A stretch of DNA of 64,000 nt from Pelagicoccus sp. SDUM812005. Lineage in GTDB: Bacteria; Verrucomicrobiota; Verrucomicrobiia; Opitutales; Opitutaceae. How positions within the stretch are numbered: the first letter of the stretch is position 1; each line of letters begins with the position of its first letter. Of the stretch, positions 18,851 to 28,017 are shown one piece after another. The notes beneath the pieces are model-generated. The model did no database searches and was not told the origin of the DNA. It worked only from the letters and a program-made list of their open reading frames with translations. The translations under genes and the position numbers were made by a program. Location: assembly GCF_031127875.1 (NCBI RefSeq), contig NZ_JARXIA010000026.1, forward strand, positions 1 through 64,000. Direction: 5' to 3'.

Positions 18851-18922
18851 CTTGACCGTATGTTTTGTTTAAAGTAAGTAGGAAATGGATACCCCTTTCG
18901 TGAGTCGCTAGAAATTGCCGTT

Positions 18923-20041
18923 ATGAAGAAAATTACGCTTTGCTTTGTTTGTTTCGCCTTCGCTTTTGCAACGCTCGGGTTCGCCGAGCCTGACGAATGG
19001 GATATGGATTTGAAGGAACGCTTTGGCGTGGTGCCGGTTGACGGCGGCTTCAGGCAGGAGGGCTACTGGGTTTGGGGTAGCTCGATCGTGAAGGGCGACG
19101 ACGGGAAGTATCATATGTACGTTTCCCGTTGGCCGAAGACTTTGAAGTTCCATCCCGGTTGGATGGTGGCTTCGGAGATCGTGCATGCGGTTTCGGATAC
19201 GGCAGTTGGGCCTTACGAGTTTAGCGACGTGGCGCTTGGGAAGCGTCATCCCCAGTATTGGGATGGCCGTTCCCAGCATAACCCGAAGGTGTTCAAGCAT
19301 GGCGATACCTATGTGCTGTTCTACATGGGATCCACCCATCCTTTCGAGGAAGCCACTGAGCGTCCGGAAGAGGTGACGCTTGGATCCAAGTATTCAATCG
19401 TTGGGCGCTCGAACAAGCGAATCGGCGTGGCGACTTCGAAGAGTCCCTATGGCCCTTGGACCCGCCTGGATGCTCCCGTTTTGGATACGAAGCCGGATAC
19501 TTTCTATAGCTTTTTAACTTCGAACCCGACCCCCGTTATCCACGAGGACGGAAGCGTGCTGCTGATCTTCAAGTCGAGAAAGTATAAAGACGAGTTTCCC
19601 TATCAAAGCGACATGATGCTGGGAGTGGCGAAAGCCCCTCATTACACGGGTCCGTACACGGTGGCCATGGATGAACCGATTTTCAGCGATACCCGTTTCG
19701 GCGTCGTGGAAGATCCGTACCTATGGAATGACGAAACCGGATACCACATGCTGGCCAAGGATATGCGGGGGGTAATTGGCGGCAAGCATCACGCTGGAAT
19801 CTTGGCTCACTCCAAGGATGGCCTAAATTGGGAAATAGGGAAAAATCCTTTGGCCTATACTCGAAGCATCAAATGGGACGATGGGACCGAAGTCGAAATG
19901 GGACAGCTCGAGCGTGTTCAGGGACTGCTGGAAGACGGTAAGCTGACCCACCTTAGTTTCGCGGTGATGGACGGGCCGGGCGGATTCGGAAACGGAAAGA
20001 ACACTTGGAATTTTGTAGTACCGCTGGAGCAAGCCGACTGA
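18923..20041 (+). CDS. Five-bladed beta-propeller glycosidase-like protein (GH43/GH117-like fold)
   Basis: 372 residues with a signal peptide ending about residue 21 (LGFAEP). The sequence shows repeated propeller blades: GYWVWGSSIVKGDDGKYHMY, YWDGRSQHNPKVFKHGDTYV, GVATSKSPYGPW, LLIFKSRKYKDE and GVVEDPYLWND, the last giving the VEDPYLW motif common in this superfamily. Acidic residues after WGSS, in HNPK and in VEDP would form the active centre. The family hydrolyses terminal or internal sugars in plant and algal glycans, but many members remain uncharacterised. The stop codon shares one base with the next gene's start (TGATG), implying translational coupling with the third heparinase paralog. 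Confidence 0.75.
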   Translation: MKKITLCFVCFAFAFATLGFAEPDEWDMDLKERFGVVPVDGGFRQEGYWVWGSSIVKGDDGKYHMYVSRWPKTLKFHPGWMVASEIVHAVSDTAVGPYEFSDVALGKRHPQYWDGRSQHNPKVFKHGDTYVLFYMGSTHPFEEATERPEEVTLGSKYSIVGRSNKRIGVATSKSPYGPWTRLDAPVLDTKPDTFYSFLTSNPTPVIHEDGSVLLIFKSRKYKDEFPYQSDMMLGVAKAPHYTGPYTVAMDEPIFSDTRFGVVEDPYLWNDETGYHMLAKDMRGVIGGKHHAGILAHSKDGLNWEIGKNPLAYTRSIKWDDGTEVEMGQLERVQGLLEDGKLTHLSFAVMDGPGGFGNGKNTWNFVVPLEQAD

Positions 20042-23000
20042 TGAGAAGCCTGATCGCGTTCCTTGCTGTTGGGGTAGCCGCATGCTGCAGTTCCGCTTGG
20101 GCGGAGACGGCTAAGGTGGGAGATTTCCAGACCTTGGAAAACTGGAGTGGGCTGAGCCCGACGAGCGAGCAGGCTCCAGACGGCGAACTGGCGGCCCGTT
20201 TGAGTATTCCGGGGAAGGCGGATTTTGAATACACGGAGGCGAAGACCTATTCGAGCGGCGAAACGGTTCATTTCTCCGACATGCTCGACGCGGTGCGAGT
20301 CGAGGATTGGTACGACTATCGTTACCTGGAGTTTCAGGTGAAGCTGCCGAACGAGCAGCCGCTAGAGTTGGAATGCACCCTTTATCCTTTGAAGGTAGGC
20401 CGGCCGGATTACGTGGACTCGCTCTCCTCGAAATTGACCGTACAAGGAAGCGGGTGGCAGACTGTCGTTTTTTCTCTGCGGGATTTCGACTACTTGCGTC
20501 ACCAAGGAACCTTTTGGAAGTATATCCAGAGCGTGAGCCTGTCGGCGAGCGGAGATGCGGATTCGATCCTTGTCAGCCAGCCGCGGCTTAAGAAGAGCAA
20601 GCGGGTAGCGATCTCTGCGAGCGTGAAGTCGAAACCAGCTAAGGTCGGGGAAACCGTTTCCTATGAACTGCTGCTGGAGAACGAAACGGGGCAAACGCGA
20701 AACGTAACCTTGTCCTTGGAGAACACCGGATGGGAAGCCTGTCCGACGGAGCTTTCCGCGACTAAGCTGTCGCTGGCCCCCTGGGAGAGCCGCTCGCTTG
20801 AGATGACGGTTGAGATGAATGAGCTGGTTGCTCCAGGCGGTCGCGAGCGTCGTACGGTGACGGTGATCCCCGATGGGCGCGGCGATCTCAAGGAGGAGCT
20901 GAGCTTGATTACGGTTCGCAAGCTGCCGCACCCGTACCTGATCCACACCGAAGAAGGTTGGGAGAAGGTGAAGCAAAAGGCTGCGACGGTGGAGTGGGCC
21001 AAGGAAGCGAAGCAGGAATATTTGGATACAGCCAAACGCTGGCGGGTGCCGAGTCCGCGGACGAGCGGAGACTACAGCTACAATCACACGGTGGCTCAAG
21101 ATGCGCTGCGCTGCGCTATCGCTTGGAAACTCAGTGGCGATGAGGAGCTGGCCAGGAAGGTTACCCGCTTCTTGCGGGAGTTCGCGGACTCTGAAACGGG
21201 CTACCCCACGACCAATCGGGTGAGCGGAGCTTTCGTGCATCGCGGCAACTTCTTTCTCAATCTCGCCCGCGCCTACGATCTGATGTACGATCACCCCTCG
21301 CTCTCGGCGCAGGATCACGCGAATATGGAGCATGCCATGCGGCTTTTCAGCCGCTGGGCGGACTACATGCTCACCACCGGCGACGGCAACAACCATCAGG
21401 ACGGCATGGCGGTCGGGGCGCTCTTGAATGGCCTCGTCATGCAGGATTTCGCCGAGGTGGAGCGCTACCTCTATGGAACAGGCGGCATCCTTGATTTGGT
21501 GGGGCAGGGCATCCTTGACGACGGCCACTACTTCGAAGGCACGATAAACTATAATTTGCTAACTGGCGACATCTTCAATGCGGCTGCCATTGGGCTCGAA
21601 CCGTGGGGGCTGAACCTCAAGGATTGGAAAGTCCCTGCCAAGTACGGCAAGCATATCATGGTTTCGCCCTGGGCCTTGAGCGGCGAATTCCTTGGCATGT
21701 CTTTTGAGCGGCAGGGGCCGAGCACCCGGAGCTACCGTGGCCTGAAGGACATTTGGGACGCGGTGATTCCAATGGCGGACTGGCGTGGCGTGGTATTCGC
21801 GTCAGCCGATTCGGGGGGCAAGGATCTCACCGATGGTTCCAACAACAAGCCAGGTCTTGGCTATGACTTGGCATACTACCTGTGGCGCGATCCGGCTTAC
21901 GTTCCCCTGTTGAAGATCATGGAGAACCGCGACTTGCTCTACGGGGTGGCGGACTTGCCTGAGGTCGACGGCGAACTGGGCGCCGCATCGTATGTCAGCG
22001 ACAACGTTGGCTTCGCCGTGCTGCGTTCGAACGCGGAGGAGCCACGCGAACGCTATCAAGTCGTGCAGCGCTACGGCACGCACGGCGGCTACCATGGGCA
22101 TTTCGACAAGACCAGTCTGCTGTCGCTCTCGCGGTATGGACGCAGCCACTACAACACGGAAGCCTCTTGGTACGGTTACTGGTCGTTCATGTTCAAAATG
22201 TGGGTACAGGCCTCGGATTCGCATAACATGACGGTAGTGGACCACCGCATGCAAAAGCCCGCCGACGACCGCCGCATCCTTTTTCATGACGGCGAACTGA
22301 TGAAGGTTTCCGCCACCGAAATCGAAACCGTCTGGATCGATCCGCCCTATGGCGGGCAGACGCCTTACGCTCTCAAGATGCCGGAGGAAAAGTCCTGGGA
22401 GGAAGCCCGTTGGCTGCCGACCCCGAAGAACCCGCGTCCGCAAGGCGATACTGGCACACCCTCGGAGCCCATCCTGCAGCGTCGCCTGATCGTGGTAACC
22501 AACGACTACGTGGTCATGGCCGACTTCTTGAAGGGAGAGCAGGAACACGACTTCGACAATCTCTTCAACAGCAAAGGCCTCGTTAATCTGGCAGCCGAGG
22601 AGAAGGTCTTTCTCAAGCACACGCCGCAGGCGGATCCGGATCCGTACAGCAGCGCCCAGTTTATCACGAATTGTGATTGGTATTCCACCACAGGTACAGT
22701 GCAGGCCAGCTTCGTGCTCGATTGGTCCAAGGGCGAGATGGGCGGCCGCCAGTCCCATTCCGAACCTGGGGTTATGAATCTCGACTACTATTCCCTCTGG
22801 CCGAAGCAGGCGGAGGTGATGGTGGGCAACTATCCGGAGTCGTTGAACGTAGCCCGGCACCTTTACTACAAGGTCATCGGCGACGGTAAGATCCTGGATG
22901 AAGGGAAGTTGGCTCCATGGATACTGGGCAAGATCGATATCGACGTGGACGTGAAGAATGTGGATACGCTCGAAATCGAGACTCGCGTAGAAAAGGCGAG

Positions 23001-23547
23001 GGACGCGAAGACAATCTTCCTCGGCAGTCCGGTCCTCGTAACGGCAGGCGGCAAGCAAACGGCGATCACCGTCGAAGCGGTCGAGCTGCAGAATATCGCC
23101 CCTGCTGCGTCTCCAAATAAGGACTACGCCGGAGGGAAGGTCAGCATCTTTGGCGAAGACTACGCTCGTTCGCTGGCCGCAGAGCCGGAGAGCCGCCGGG
23201 AACCAGGCCGTATTCGCATCGACCTGAGGGGCAAGAATGCGTCACGCTTCCAAGCCACCCTAGGCGGCGACTACCCAGTCGGCGGCGACGATATCCACCG
23301 CAAGATCATCGCCACCCGCTCCAGCGGTACCGAAGCCCGTTTCCTATCTCTAGTCGAGCTGCACGAAGACGATTCCGTGATCAAGAGCGTCCGAGCCCTG
23401 AGCGCTACGAAGCTCGTGGTCGAGAAGACGAACGGCCAGACCGACACTATCGAAATCACCGGCCTCGACGGAGAAGGCGATGCGCTTGTATCGATGACGG
23501 TAGAGGAAAACGGTCGGGTGATCGCGAGCGAGAGGGCAAACCCGTGA
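20041..23547 (+). CDS. Heparinase II/III-like polysaccharide lyase, paralog 3 (divergent)
   Basis: A 1168-residue secreted protein. The ATG overlapping the previous stop gives a signal peptide MRSLIAFLAVGVAACC...AWA; a longer start inside the upstream gene would spoil it. The domain order equals the paralogs at 10245 and 13799: sandwich (GWQTVVFSLRDFD), NEW3-like domain, toroid with KLPHPYLIHTEEGW, and sheet domain with GTHGGYHGHFDKTS. The middle toroid motif differs: GDGNNHQDGMAVGALLNG and DGHYFEGTINYN replace GNWEVAQ and GWWYECAIGYN. It therefore likely attacks a different linkage or decoration. Cys residues in the signal do not form a lipobox. The gene ends 19 bases before a convergent gene, with no clear terminator. 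Confidence 0.85.
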   Translation: MRSLIAFLAVGVAACCSSAWAETAKVGDFQTLENWSGLSPTSEQAPDGELAARLSIPGKADFEYTEAKTYSSGETVHFSDMLDAVRVEDWYDYRYLEFQVKLPNEQPLELECTLYPLKVGRPDYVDSLSSKLTVQGSGWQTVVFSLRDFDYLRHQGTFWKYIQSVSLSASGDADSILVSQPRLKKSKRVAISASVKSKPAKVGETVSYELLLENETGQTRNVTLSLENTGWEACPTELSATKLSLAPWESRSLEMTVEMNELVAPGGRERRTVTVIPDGRGDLKEELSLITVRKLPHPYLIHTEEGWEKVKQKAATVEWAKEAKQEYLDTAKRWRVPSPRTSGDYSYNHTVAQDALRCAIAWKLSGDEELARKVTRFLREFADSETGYPTTNRVSGAFVHRGNFFLNLARAYDLMYDHPSLSAQDHANMEHAMRLFSRWADYMLTTGDGNNHQDGMAVGALLNGLVMQDFAEVERYLYGTGGILDLVGQGILDDGHYFEGTINYNLLTGDIFNAAAIGLEPWGLNLKDWKVPAKYGKHIMVSPWALSGEFLGMSFERQGPSTRSYRGLKDIWDAVIPMADWRGVVFASADSGGKDLTDGSNNKPGLGYDLAYYLWRDPAYVPLLKIMENRDLLYGVADLPEVDGELGAASYVSDNVGFAVLRSNAEEPRERYQVVQRYGTHGGYHGHFDKTSLLSLSRYGRSHYNTEASWYGYWSFMFKMWVQASDSHNMTVVDHRMQKPADDRRILFHDGELMKVSATEIETVWIDPPYGGQTPYALKMPEEKSWEEARWLPTPKNPRPQGDTGTPSEPILQRRLIVVTNDYVVMADFLKGEQEHDFDNLFNSKGLVNLAAEEKVFLKHTPQADPDPYSSAQFITNCDWYSTTGTVQASFVLDWSKGEMGGRQSHSEPGVMNLDYYSLWPKQAEVMVGNYPESLNVARHLYYKVIGDGKILDEGKLAPWILGKIDIDVDVKNVDTLEIETRVEKARDAKTIFLGSPVLVTAGGKQTAITVEAVELQNIAPAASPNKDYAGGKVSIFGEDYARSLAAEPESRREPGRIRIDLRGKNASRFQATLGGDYPVGGDDIHRKIIATRSSGTEARFLSLVELHEDDSVIKSVRALSATKLVVEKTNGQTDTIEITGLDGEGDALVSMTVEENGRVIASERANP

Positions 23548-23565
23548 GGATTTGTTAGAGCGGCT

Positions 23566-24219
23566 TCAGTCAGCAAGCGCTGCGAGGGCTGCTAGGATGT
23601 CGTCCGGTTCGGCTCGCTTGCGGTAGTCGACATCTACGTGTCGCCAGCGTACGATGCCTTGACCGTCGAGAACGAAGGTTGCCGGTATGGGAAGCACGCT
23701 GCCATTTCCGTTGTTGATCTGCTTGAGGTCCAGGTTTCGGTCCGCGCGCATGTGCTCCAGGATCAGCTCGGGCACTTGCCATGCGATACCGTATTTCGCC
23801 GCGACCTGGGCATCTTGATCGGAAAGCACGGGGAAGGTCAGGTTCGCGATCGCTTCAGGCGATAGGGACTCGTCGGGGACTTCGGGGCTGATCGCGACCA
23901 AGGTCGCTCCCAGCTTCTTGATCTCAGGCAAGCGTTCCTGCAGGGCCTTCAGTTCCAAGTTGCAGTAGGGGCACCAGCTGCCGCGGTAGAAATTTAGGAC
24001 CACGGGGCCCTCTTTCAGCAGCTGCGAAAGCGAGACGGTATTGCCGGCAGCGTCGGGCAGGGAGAAGTCCGGAGCTTTTTGTCCCGTTTCGAGAGCTTCC
24101 TTGCCCTCTGCGAAACTCCGTGCTGTGGCCATGATGTCATCGATGGCTTGCATGAACTCAGGCTTTGCCTGGCGTGTCTTTTCTATCTGCGCTTCCGTTT
24201 GTTGTCTTAGGCTCGTCAT
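23566..24219 (-). CDS. Peroxiredoxin-like (AhpC/TSA family) protein
   Basis: 217 residues, cytoplasmic. The thioredoxin-fold AhpC/TSA domain begins at about residue 45 (GQKAPDFSLPDAAG), with the redox motif RGSWCPYCNLEL (Cys83, Cys86). The N-terminal 40 residues are a helical extension typical of the alkyl-hydroperoxide/thiol-redoxin-like subgroup. It reduces peroxides or acts as a thiol oxidoreductase. It has no evident tie to glycan degradation and is convergent with the lyase cluster. It is probably a bystander, or protection during aerobic sugar catabolism (inference). Confidence 0.85.
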   Translation of the reverse strand: MTSLRQQTEAQIEKTRQAKPEFMQAIDDIMATARSFAEGKEALETGQKAPDFSLPDAAGNTVSLSQLLKEGPVVLNFYRGSWCPYCNLELKALQERLPEIKKLGATLVAISPEVPDESLSPEAIANLTFPVLSDQDAQVAAKYGIAWQVPELILEHMRADRNLDLKQINNGNGSVLPIPATFVLDGQGIVRWRHVDVDYRKRAEPDDILAALAALAD

Positions 24220-24573
24220 GTCTATGGACTGAGTCGGTACCCGTTAGCAGGGACATCCCAGTTACGGCAGAACGATCGAGGCCGCTCGATGATGGCCGCG
24301 GGTTGCGAATGCCTAGATTCGGAGAAGGAGGCTGTCGCGGCTAGGTGGGGCGGACCGGTTGCCCGAAGTCTCGACTGCAACGGAAAGGGGTTACCTACCA
24401 TGTTGTAGTTTGAGAACCTCGTGCGGTAGCCTTGCTCTGTTCCGTCGAGGTGGGAGTGGTATTTGCTCCATTCATACACGGGAACCGTCGGGGTGATCGC
24501 TCAGGGCTGATAACTGCTTTCATGTCATCCTCAGCGTTCCCTTCCTCATTGCGTTCCCTAGACGGTGAGTTGG
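24220..24573. other. Intergenic region between two minus-strand genes
   Basis: 354 bases downstream of the beta-helix lipoprotein gene and upstream of the peroxiredoxin gene. I see no terminator with a T tract, no shared palindrome and no convincing short gene. It should hold the promoter for the peroxiredoxin-like gene on the minus strand. Confidence 0.4.
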
Positions 24574-26436
24574 TCAGGGAGTGTCGCCCGTGGAAGGGTG
24601 GAAAGAGGGGACCCGAGGTCGCGGGATGGTGGGCATTGCTTGTCCGAAGGGGACCGCTCCCGCATCGGGGCGCTCGCTCCGGTAGGTTAAGTTTTCGAGG
24701 CCCGGCAGGATGCGGCCGAAGACGGAATCTAGATTGGTTCCAGCCTCGCGTGCCGGGCTTTGCTCGGTCAATGAAAGATCCAGAGGGTCGAGAGATGCGA
24801 AGGGCAGTTCAGGGTCGTCGATCCAGAGGCTATTCGCATCTTGGGGCAGGCGTTCAGCGATCGATTTGCTTTCCTCCCATTCCGGATGATTCGCTTGGCG
24901 GACGAATACATTGTAGTCGCCATGCCAGTTCGGCTCCACGGAGCCACCGGTATTGCCCCACCACTGCTGGGCATAGAACAGGTTATTGTAGACGAAGTAG
25001 TTGGGGGTTCCTATGCCCCTAACTTTGTTGCTCATAATGGCCGTACGGGCGGTGCTGGTATTGTGGTAGATGAAGACTTCTGCCGGGTTGAGTTCGAGTT
25101 CTCCGTAGAAGCGAATGTCTTCGCGGTTGTCGTCGAACAGGTTGCGGTAGATGTAGAGTGGACCGGCATCGATCACTTTGACCCTGAGGGCGCACCGACT
25201 GCGGACGATGAGGTTGTCATGCCATTGGCAGTTGATCTCTGCGCTGTTGGGTTCGAGGGCGTCGTCGTTCATGTCCTCGATACGGTTGTGGTGAATGTTC
25301 AGATTTTGATTGAACTCCGCCCAGCTCAAACGCTCTTCAGCGGTGGAGTCCCAATGCAGCCATCCCATGCTGCTGATGCCATCCCACTGGTGGTGGATGT
25401 AATTGTCGTGGACCTCATGGCCTCCGCGAGTCCGTTCGATTTTGATACCCCGCATGTCCCACCAGCCGCCACGCTTGTGCGCGGCCCAAGTCTCCCAGGA
25501 GTTAGCTTCCGGTAAATAGTTGCTGTAGGGGTTTTGGAAGATTTCGCAATAGCGCACGATGCAGTCCTGACTCTCAGGCCCGAGACCGACGCCTTCTCGG
25601 GTCGGTCCGATCCGGCAGTTATCTACCACGACTTGGCGAGCGTTCACTATCTCCACGCCAAGCGGGGTGTGCAGGATATCGAAACCCGAGACCTCGAGAT
25701 GGGAGGCGCCGTCCACCGTCACGGCGGGTTCGTTGGGGGCAAATGCAAAGGTGTAATCGGCAGGATTGGCCTGGTCTTTTAAGCGCACGTAGAACCGATT
25801 TCCCTCTGTCAAGTAAAGCCCCAATCCGTTCACTCCTTCCCAGGTGGCGCCCTGGCCACGGGAGTCGACGCCCTCCACGAAGAGAGTGGTCCAGAGCCAG
25901 TTGGGTTTAGGGCGGCTTTCCGCGGTCACGCGCTCCTGATTGAGTAGCGTCAGGAACTGTCCGTCTACCGTTACGCAACGTGGGTCGAAGGGCATGGGGG
26001 TGACCCAAACGCCCGGTCCGATGTCTGCGGCAGGAGTCCAGTCTAGAACGACCGGAAGGCTGCCGTCGATGGTGGCGCCTGCTTCACCGCGGATGCGGAT
26101 CGGTTGACCTGCCACACCTCCCTTTTGGATTAACACGCGTTCGTTATAAACGCCTGGCCTCACCCGTATTTCGTCGCCTGGTCTGGCCAGGTCCACCGCT
26201 GCCTGAATGGAGGCGAGCGGCGCGGCGGCTGACCCGGTCGCTTCATCGTCTCCGTCCGGAGCTACAAACAAAATCCGCTCCGATGGGCGCGAATCGTCGG
26301 TGGAGATGCTAGCGGTTTCGGCGATGGAGCCGTTTTCTGTCTTTTCGTTGCCTGTTGTCTCGGGTTGACCGACGGAACTGCAGCCCGAGAGGGAGAGGGT
26401 ACCGGCGAAAAGCAGGGACCAGATGAGTAAGTGCAT
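24574..26436 (-). CDS. Right-handed beta-helix lipoprotein (DUF1565-like), putative glycan-active enzyme
   Basis: 620 residues. The N-terminus MHLLIWSLLFAGTLSLSGCSS has a lipobox (LSGC), so it is an anchored lipoprotein. After a Ser/Thr-rich linker to residue 50 comes ILFVAPDGDDEATGS...LASIQAAVDLARPGDEI, the standard opening of DUF1565/beta-helix proteins, then coils such as HLEVSGFDIL, VVVDNCRIG, CIVRYCEIF, HEVHDNYIHHQW and DDALEPNSAEINCQW. This architecture occurs in several lyase and hydrolase families acting on uronate- or fucose-containing glycans; no family was assigned. It is transcribed away from the solenoid/GH97 pair across a 588-base divergent gap. Confidence 0.75.
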   Translation of the reverse strand: MHLLIWSLLFAGTLSLSGCSSVGQPETTGNEKTENGSIAETASISTDDSRPSERILFVAPDGDDEATGSAAAPLASIQAAVDLARPGDEIRVRPGVYNERVLIQKGGVAGQPIRIRGEAGATIDGSLPVVLDWTPAADIGPGVWVTPMPFDPRCVTVDGQFLTLLNQERVTAESRPKPNWLWTTLFVEGVDSRGQGATWEGVNGLGLYLTEGNRFYVRLKDQANPADYTFAFAPNEPAVTVDGASHLEVSGFDILHTPLGVEIVNARQVVVDNCRIGPTREGVGLGPESQDCIVRYCEIFQNPYSNYLPEANSWETWAAHKRGGWWDMRGIKIERTRGGHEVHDNYIHHQWDGISSMGWLHWDSTAEERLSWAEFNQNLNIHHNRIEDMNDDALEPNSAEINCQWHDNLIVRSRCALRVKVIDAGPLYIYRNLFDDNREDIRFYGELELNPAEVFIYHNTSTARTAIMSNKVRGIGTPNYFVYNNLFYAQQWWGNTGGSVEPNWHGDYNVFVRQANHPEWEESKSIAERLPQDANSLWIDDPELPFASLDPLDLSLTEQSPAREAGTNLDSVFGRILPGLENLTYRSERPDAGAVPFGQAMPTIPRPRVPSFHPSTGDTP

Positions 26437-27024
26437 TTTATGTGTGATTTAGAGGGATACGTGGAGGGTGCATTGGCATTGGATTGTGGGGTGCTGGCAC
26501 CTTAGGTAGGTGGAAGATATGCGCTACGGTCAAAGGGATTAATGGCTCCTTTCGTGACTAAACTTTCATGTTGCCCCTGAGGCTTCTCTTTGGGAGCCCT
26601 GTTATAGGGGTAATGGAGTCAAAAGGCATTGAGAGTCCTTGCTGATTCGCAAGGTGCTTGAGGGATCCTGCGGCTGCCTCTTCGCATGCCTTATTGCTAG
26701 TGCAAGTGAGTTGTATCTGAAAGTAGGATACGATAGCTGGATGGGGCGGCAGGCTGGGGGGCCTGCTGTGCCGAGGACCTAGAGTTTCTTGTTGAAGTGA
26801 GTTTCGCCATTAGCGGGAAGGAGAGCGATGGGGACGCCTTTGGGATTTTCGTCTGCTTACCAATGTAAAGTGGGCTTGATTCGACTGGTCGAAGGCGGTT
26901 GCGTTAGGTGCCTTTTGTTCCCTCAGGTTCTTTCATTGGGCTTGGGGCTTCTCTTTCCTCCCTGAAGCCGCGCATCGCGGATGCTTTGCGTCGTCACCTC
27001 AATACCCACAACCCAAAAATCAAG
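26437..27024. promoter_or_regulatory. Divergent intergenic region between the beta-helix lipoprotein and solenoid genes
   Basis: 588 bases with no gene I can support. It contains the palindrome at 26857-26868 and a weaker inverted repeat GTATC-N9-GATAC at 26713-26731. An AGGGGT run at about 26603 resembles the G-rich run before the first receptor's -10 box. Confidence 0.5.
26857..26868 (+). promoter_or_regulatory. Operator-like palindrome copy 3 (TTACCAATGTAA)
   Basis: 156 bases before the solenoid gene start. Six bases downstream follows CTTGATTCG, the secondary block also present after copies 4, 6 and 7. It probably governs the solenoid-GH97 pair. Confidence 0.6.
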
Positions 27025-27987
27025 ATGAACCTTCCCCTTCGTGCCTTGTCCCTCGCGTCTGCCTGCGTCCTTTCCGTTTCGATTTCTTTTGCCCAGGAGA
27101 ACAAATGGACAAACGAGGGCGGAAGTAACAATTTTGTAGATCCTCGTAATTGGAGCGCAGGGGCGGTGCCTGCGGGCGAGCAGGCTGCCTTGATCAACCT
27201 TTCGAAGGAGGACAAAGCGGTTTTCAACTCGGAGTCCAACGAGAACCTGAATGGCCTGAATGTAGGATCGAAAGGTCGGGGCGAATTTTGGATCGCCAAC
27301 GGTAAGTTCACGGCGACCAAGAATGCGGCTCGCGGGACCGCGGTTGGACTGCGGAAAGGCGTCGGGGTCATGGGGCAGCTCGGGGGGGAGGCCCATTTCA
27401 ATTATTTGCAGCTGGGTATCGGGAAGGGCTCGAGCGGAGCGTACACCCTACGCGGCGGAGATCTGATGCTGGCGCGAGCCAAGGGTGATTTTAGCCTCTA
27501 CGTTGGCGACGGAGGCAAAGGTTCTTTCGAGATCAGAGGCGGGTCCTTGAAGACTCGCCGCGGCGTCGTGATCGGGAACAACGGAGGCGTGGGCGGATTC
27601 ACGGTCCAGGGTTCGAGCATCGCGGAAATTGGAATTGGCAGCCACAACAAGTTGGATGGCAGTTGGGTTCAAAACGCGAGCAGTGTGCTCAAGGCGGTAG
27701 TCGACGAGGGCGGGATCACAAAGATTTTTATAGACGATACCGACAATGATGGCGAGGGAGGCGATGTGACTTTCGAGAAGAAGTCGGTACTCGACTGCGA
27801 TTTTGCCGGACCGAAGCAGAGCGGCAGCTGGGTGCTGATGGAATGGGAAGGCAAGTTGCTCAAGAAGGGGCTTGTTCTGAGTCCCGAGGCGAAGAAGGCG
27901 GGCTGGAGTTTCTCCTTTGAGGACCGCGGCGTGAACGGTAAGGTGAAGGGACCGGACGCGCTGGTAATTCGTTTTAAGAAGAAATAG
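27025..27987 (+). CDS. Secreted beta-solenoid protein related to the 1914-residue giant protein
   Basis: 320 residues. The ATG at 27025 is preferred because it gives a signal peptide ending SISFAQ; the open frame extends 117 bases further upstream without one. The protein shows W-x-N opening (KWTNEGGSNNFVDPRNW), glycine-rich solenoid strands (LNVGSKGRGEFWI, LQLGIGKGSSGAYTL, LYVGDGGKGSFEIRGG), AEIGIGSHNKLDGSW, FIDDTDNDG and a closing VLMEWEGKLLKKG. The same string of motifs occurs twice at the N-terminus of the protein at 51011. It resembles autotransporter-passenger-like beta strands seen in Planctomycetota/Verrucomicrobiota exoproteins. No enzymatic motif was recognised; a binding or structural role is possible. 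GH97 follows after 30 bases. Confidence 0.7.
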   Translation: MNLPLRALSLASACVLSVSISFAQENKWTNEGGSNNFVDPRNWSAGAVPAGEQAALINLSKEDKAVFNSESNENLNGLNVGSKGRGEFWIANGKFTATKNAARGTAVGLRKGVGVMGQLGGEAHFNYLQLGIGKGSSGAYTLRGGDLMLARAKGDFSLYVGDGGKGSFEIRGGSLKTRRGVVIGNNGGVGGFTVQGSSIAEIGIGSHNKLDGSWVQNASSVLKAVVDEGGITKIFIDDTDNDGEGGDVTFEKKSVLDCDFAGPKQSGSWVLMEWEGKLLKKGLVLSPEAKKAGWSFSFEDRGVNGKVKGPDALVIRFKKK

Positions 27988-28017
27988 CTGCTTGTTTGAG
28001 CGGAAAGTAAGGAATCC

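Noticed and set aside
20362-21528. 388-codon minus-strand open frame and a 418-codon one at 21802-23058
   Set aside because: Shadows of the third heparinase-like gene; high GC and codon bias leave the antisense frame open.
24432-25515. Plus-strand open frames of 196 and 224 codons
   Set aside because: Antisense to the beta-helix lipoprotein, which has clear family features and a lipobox.
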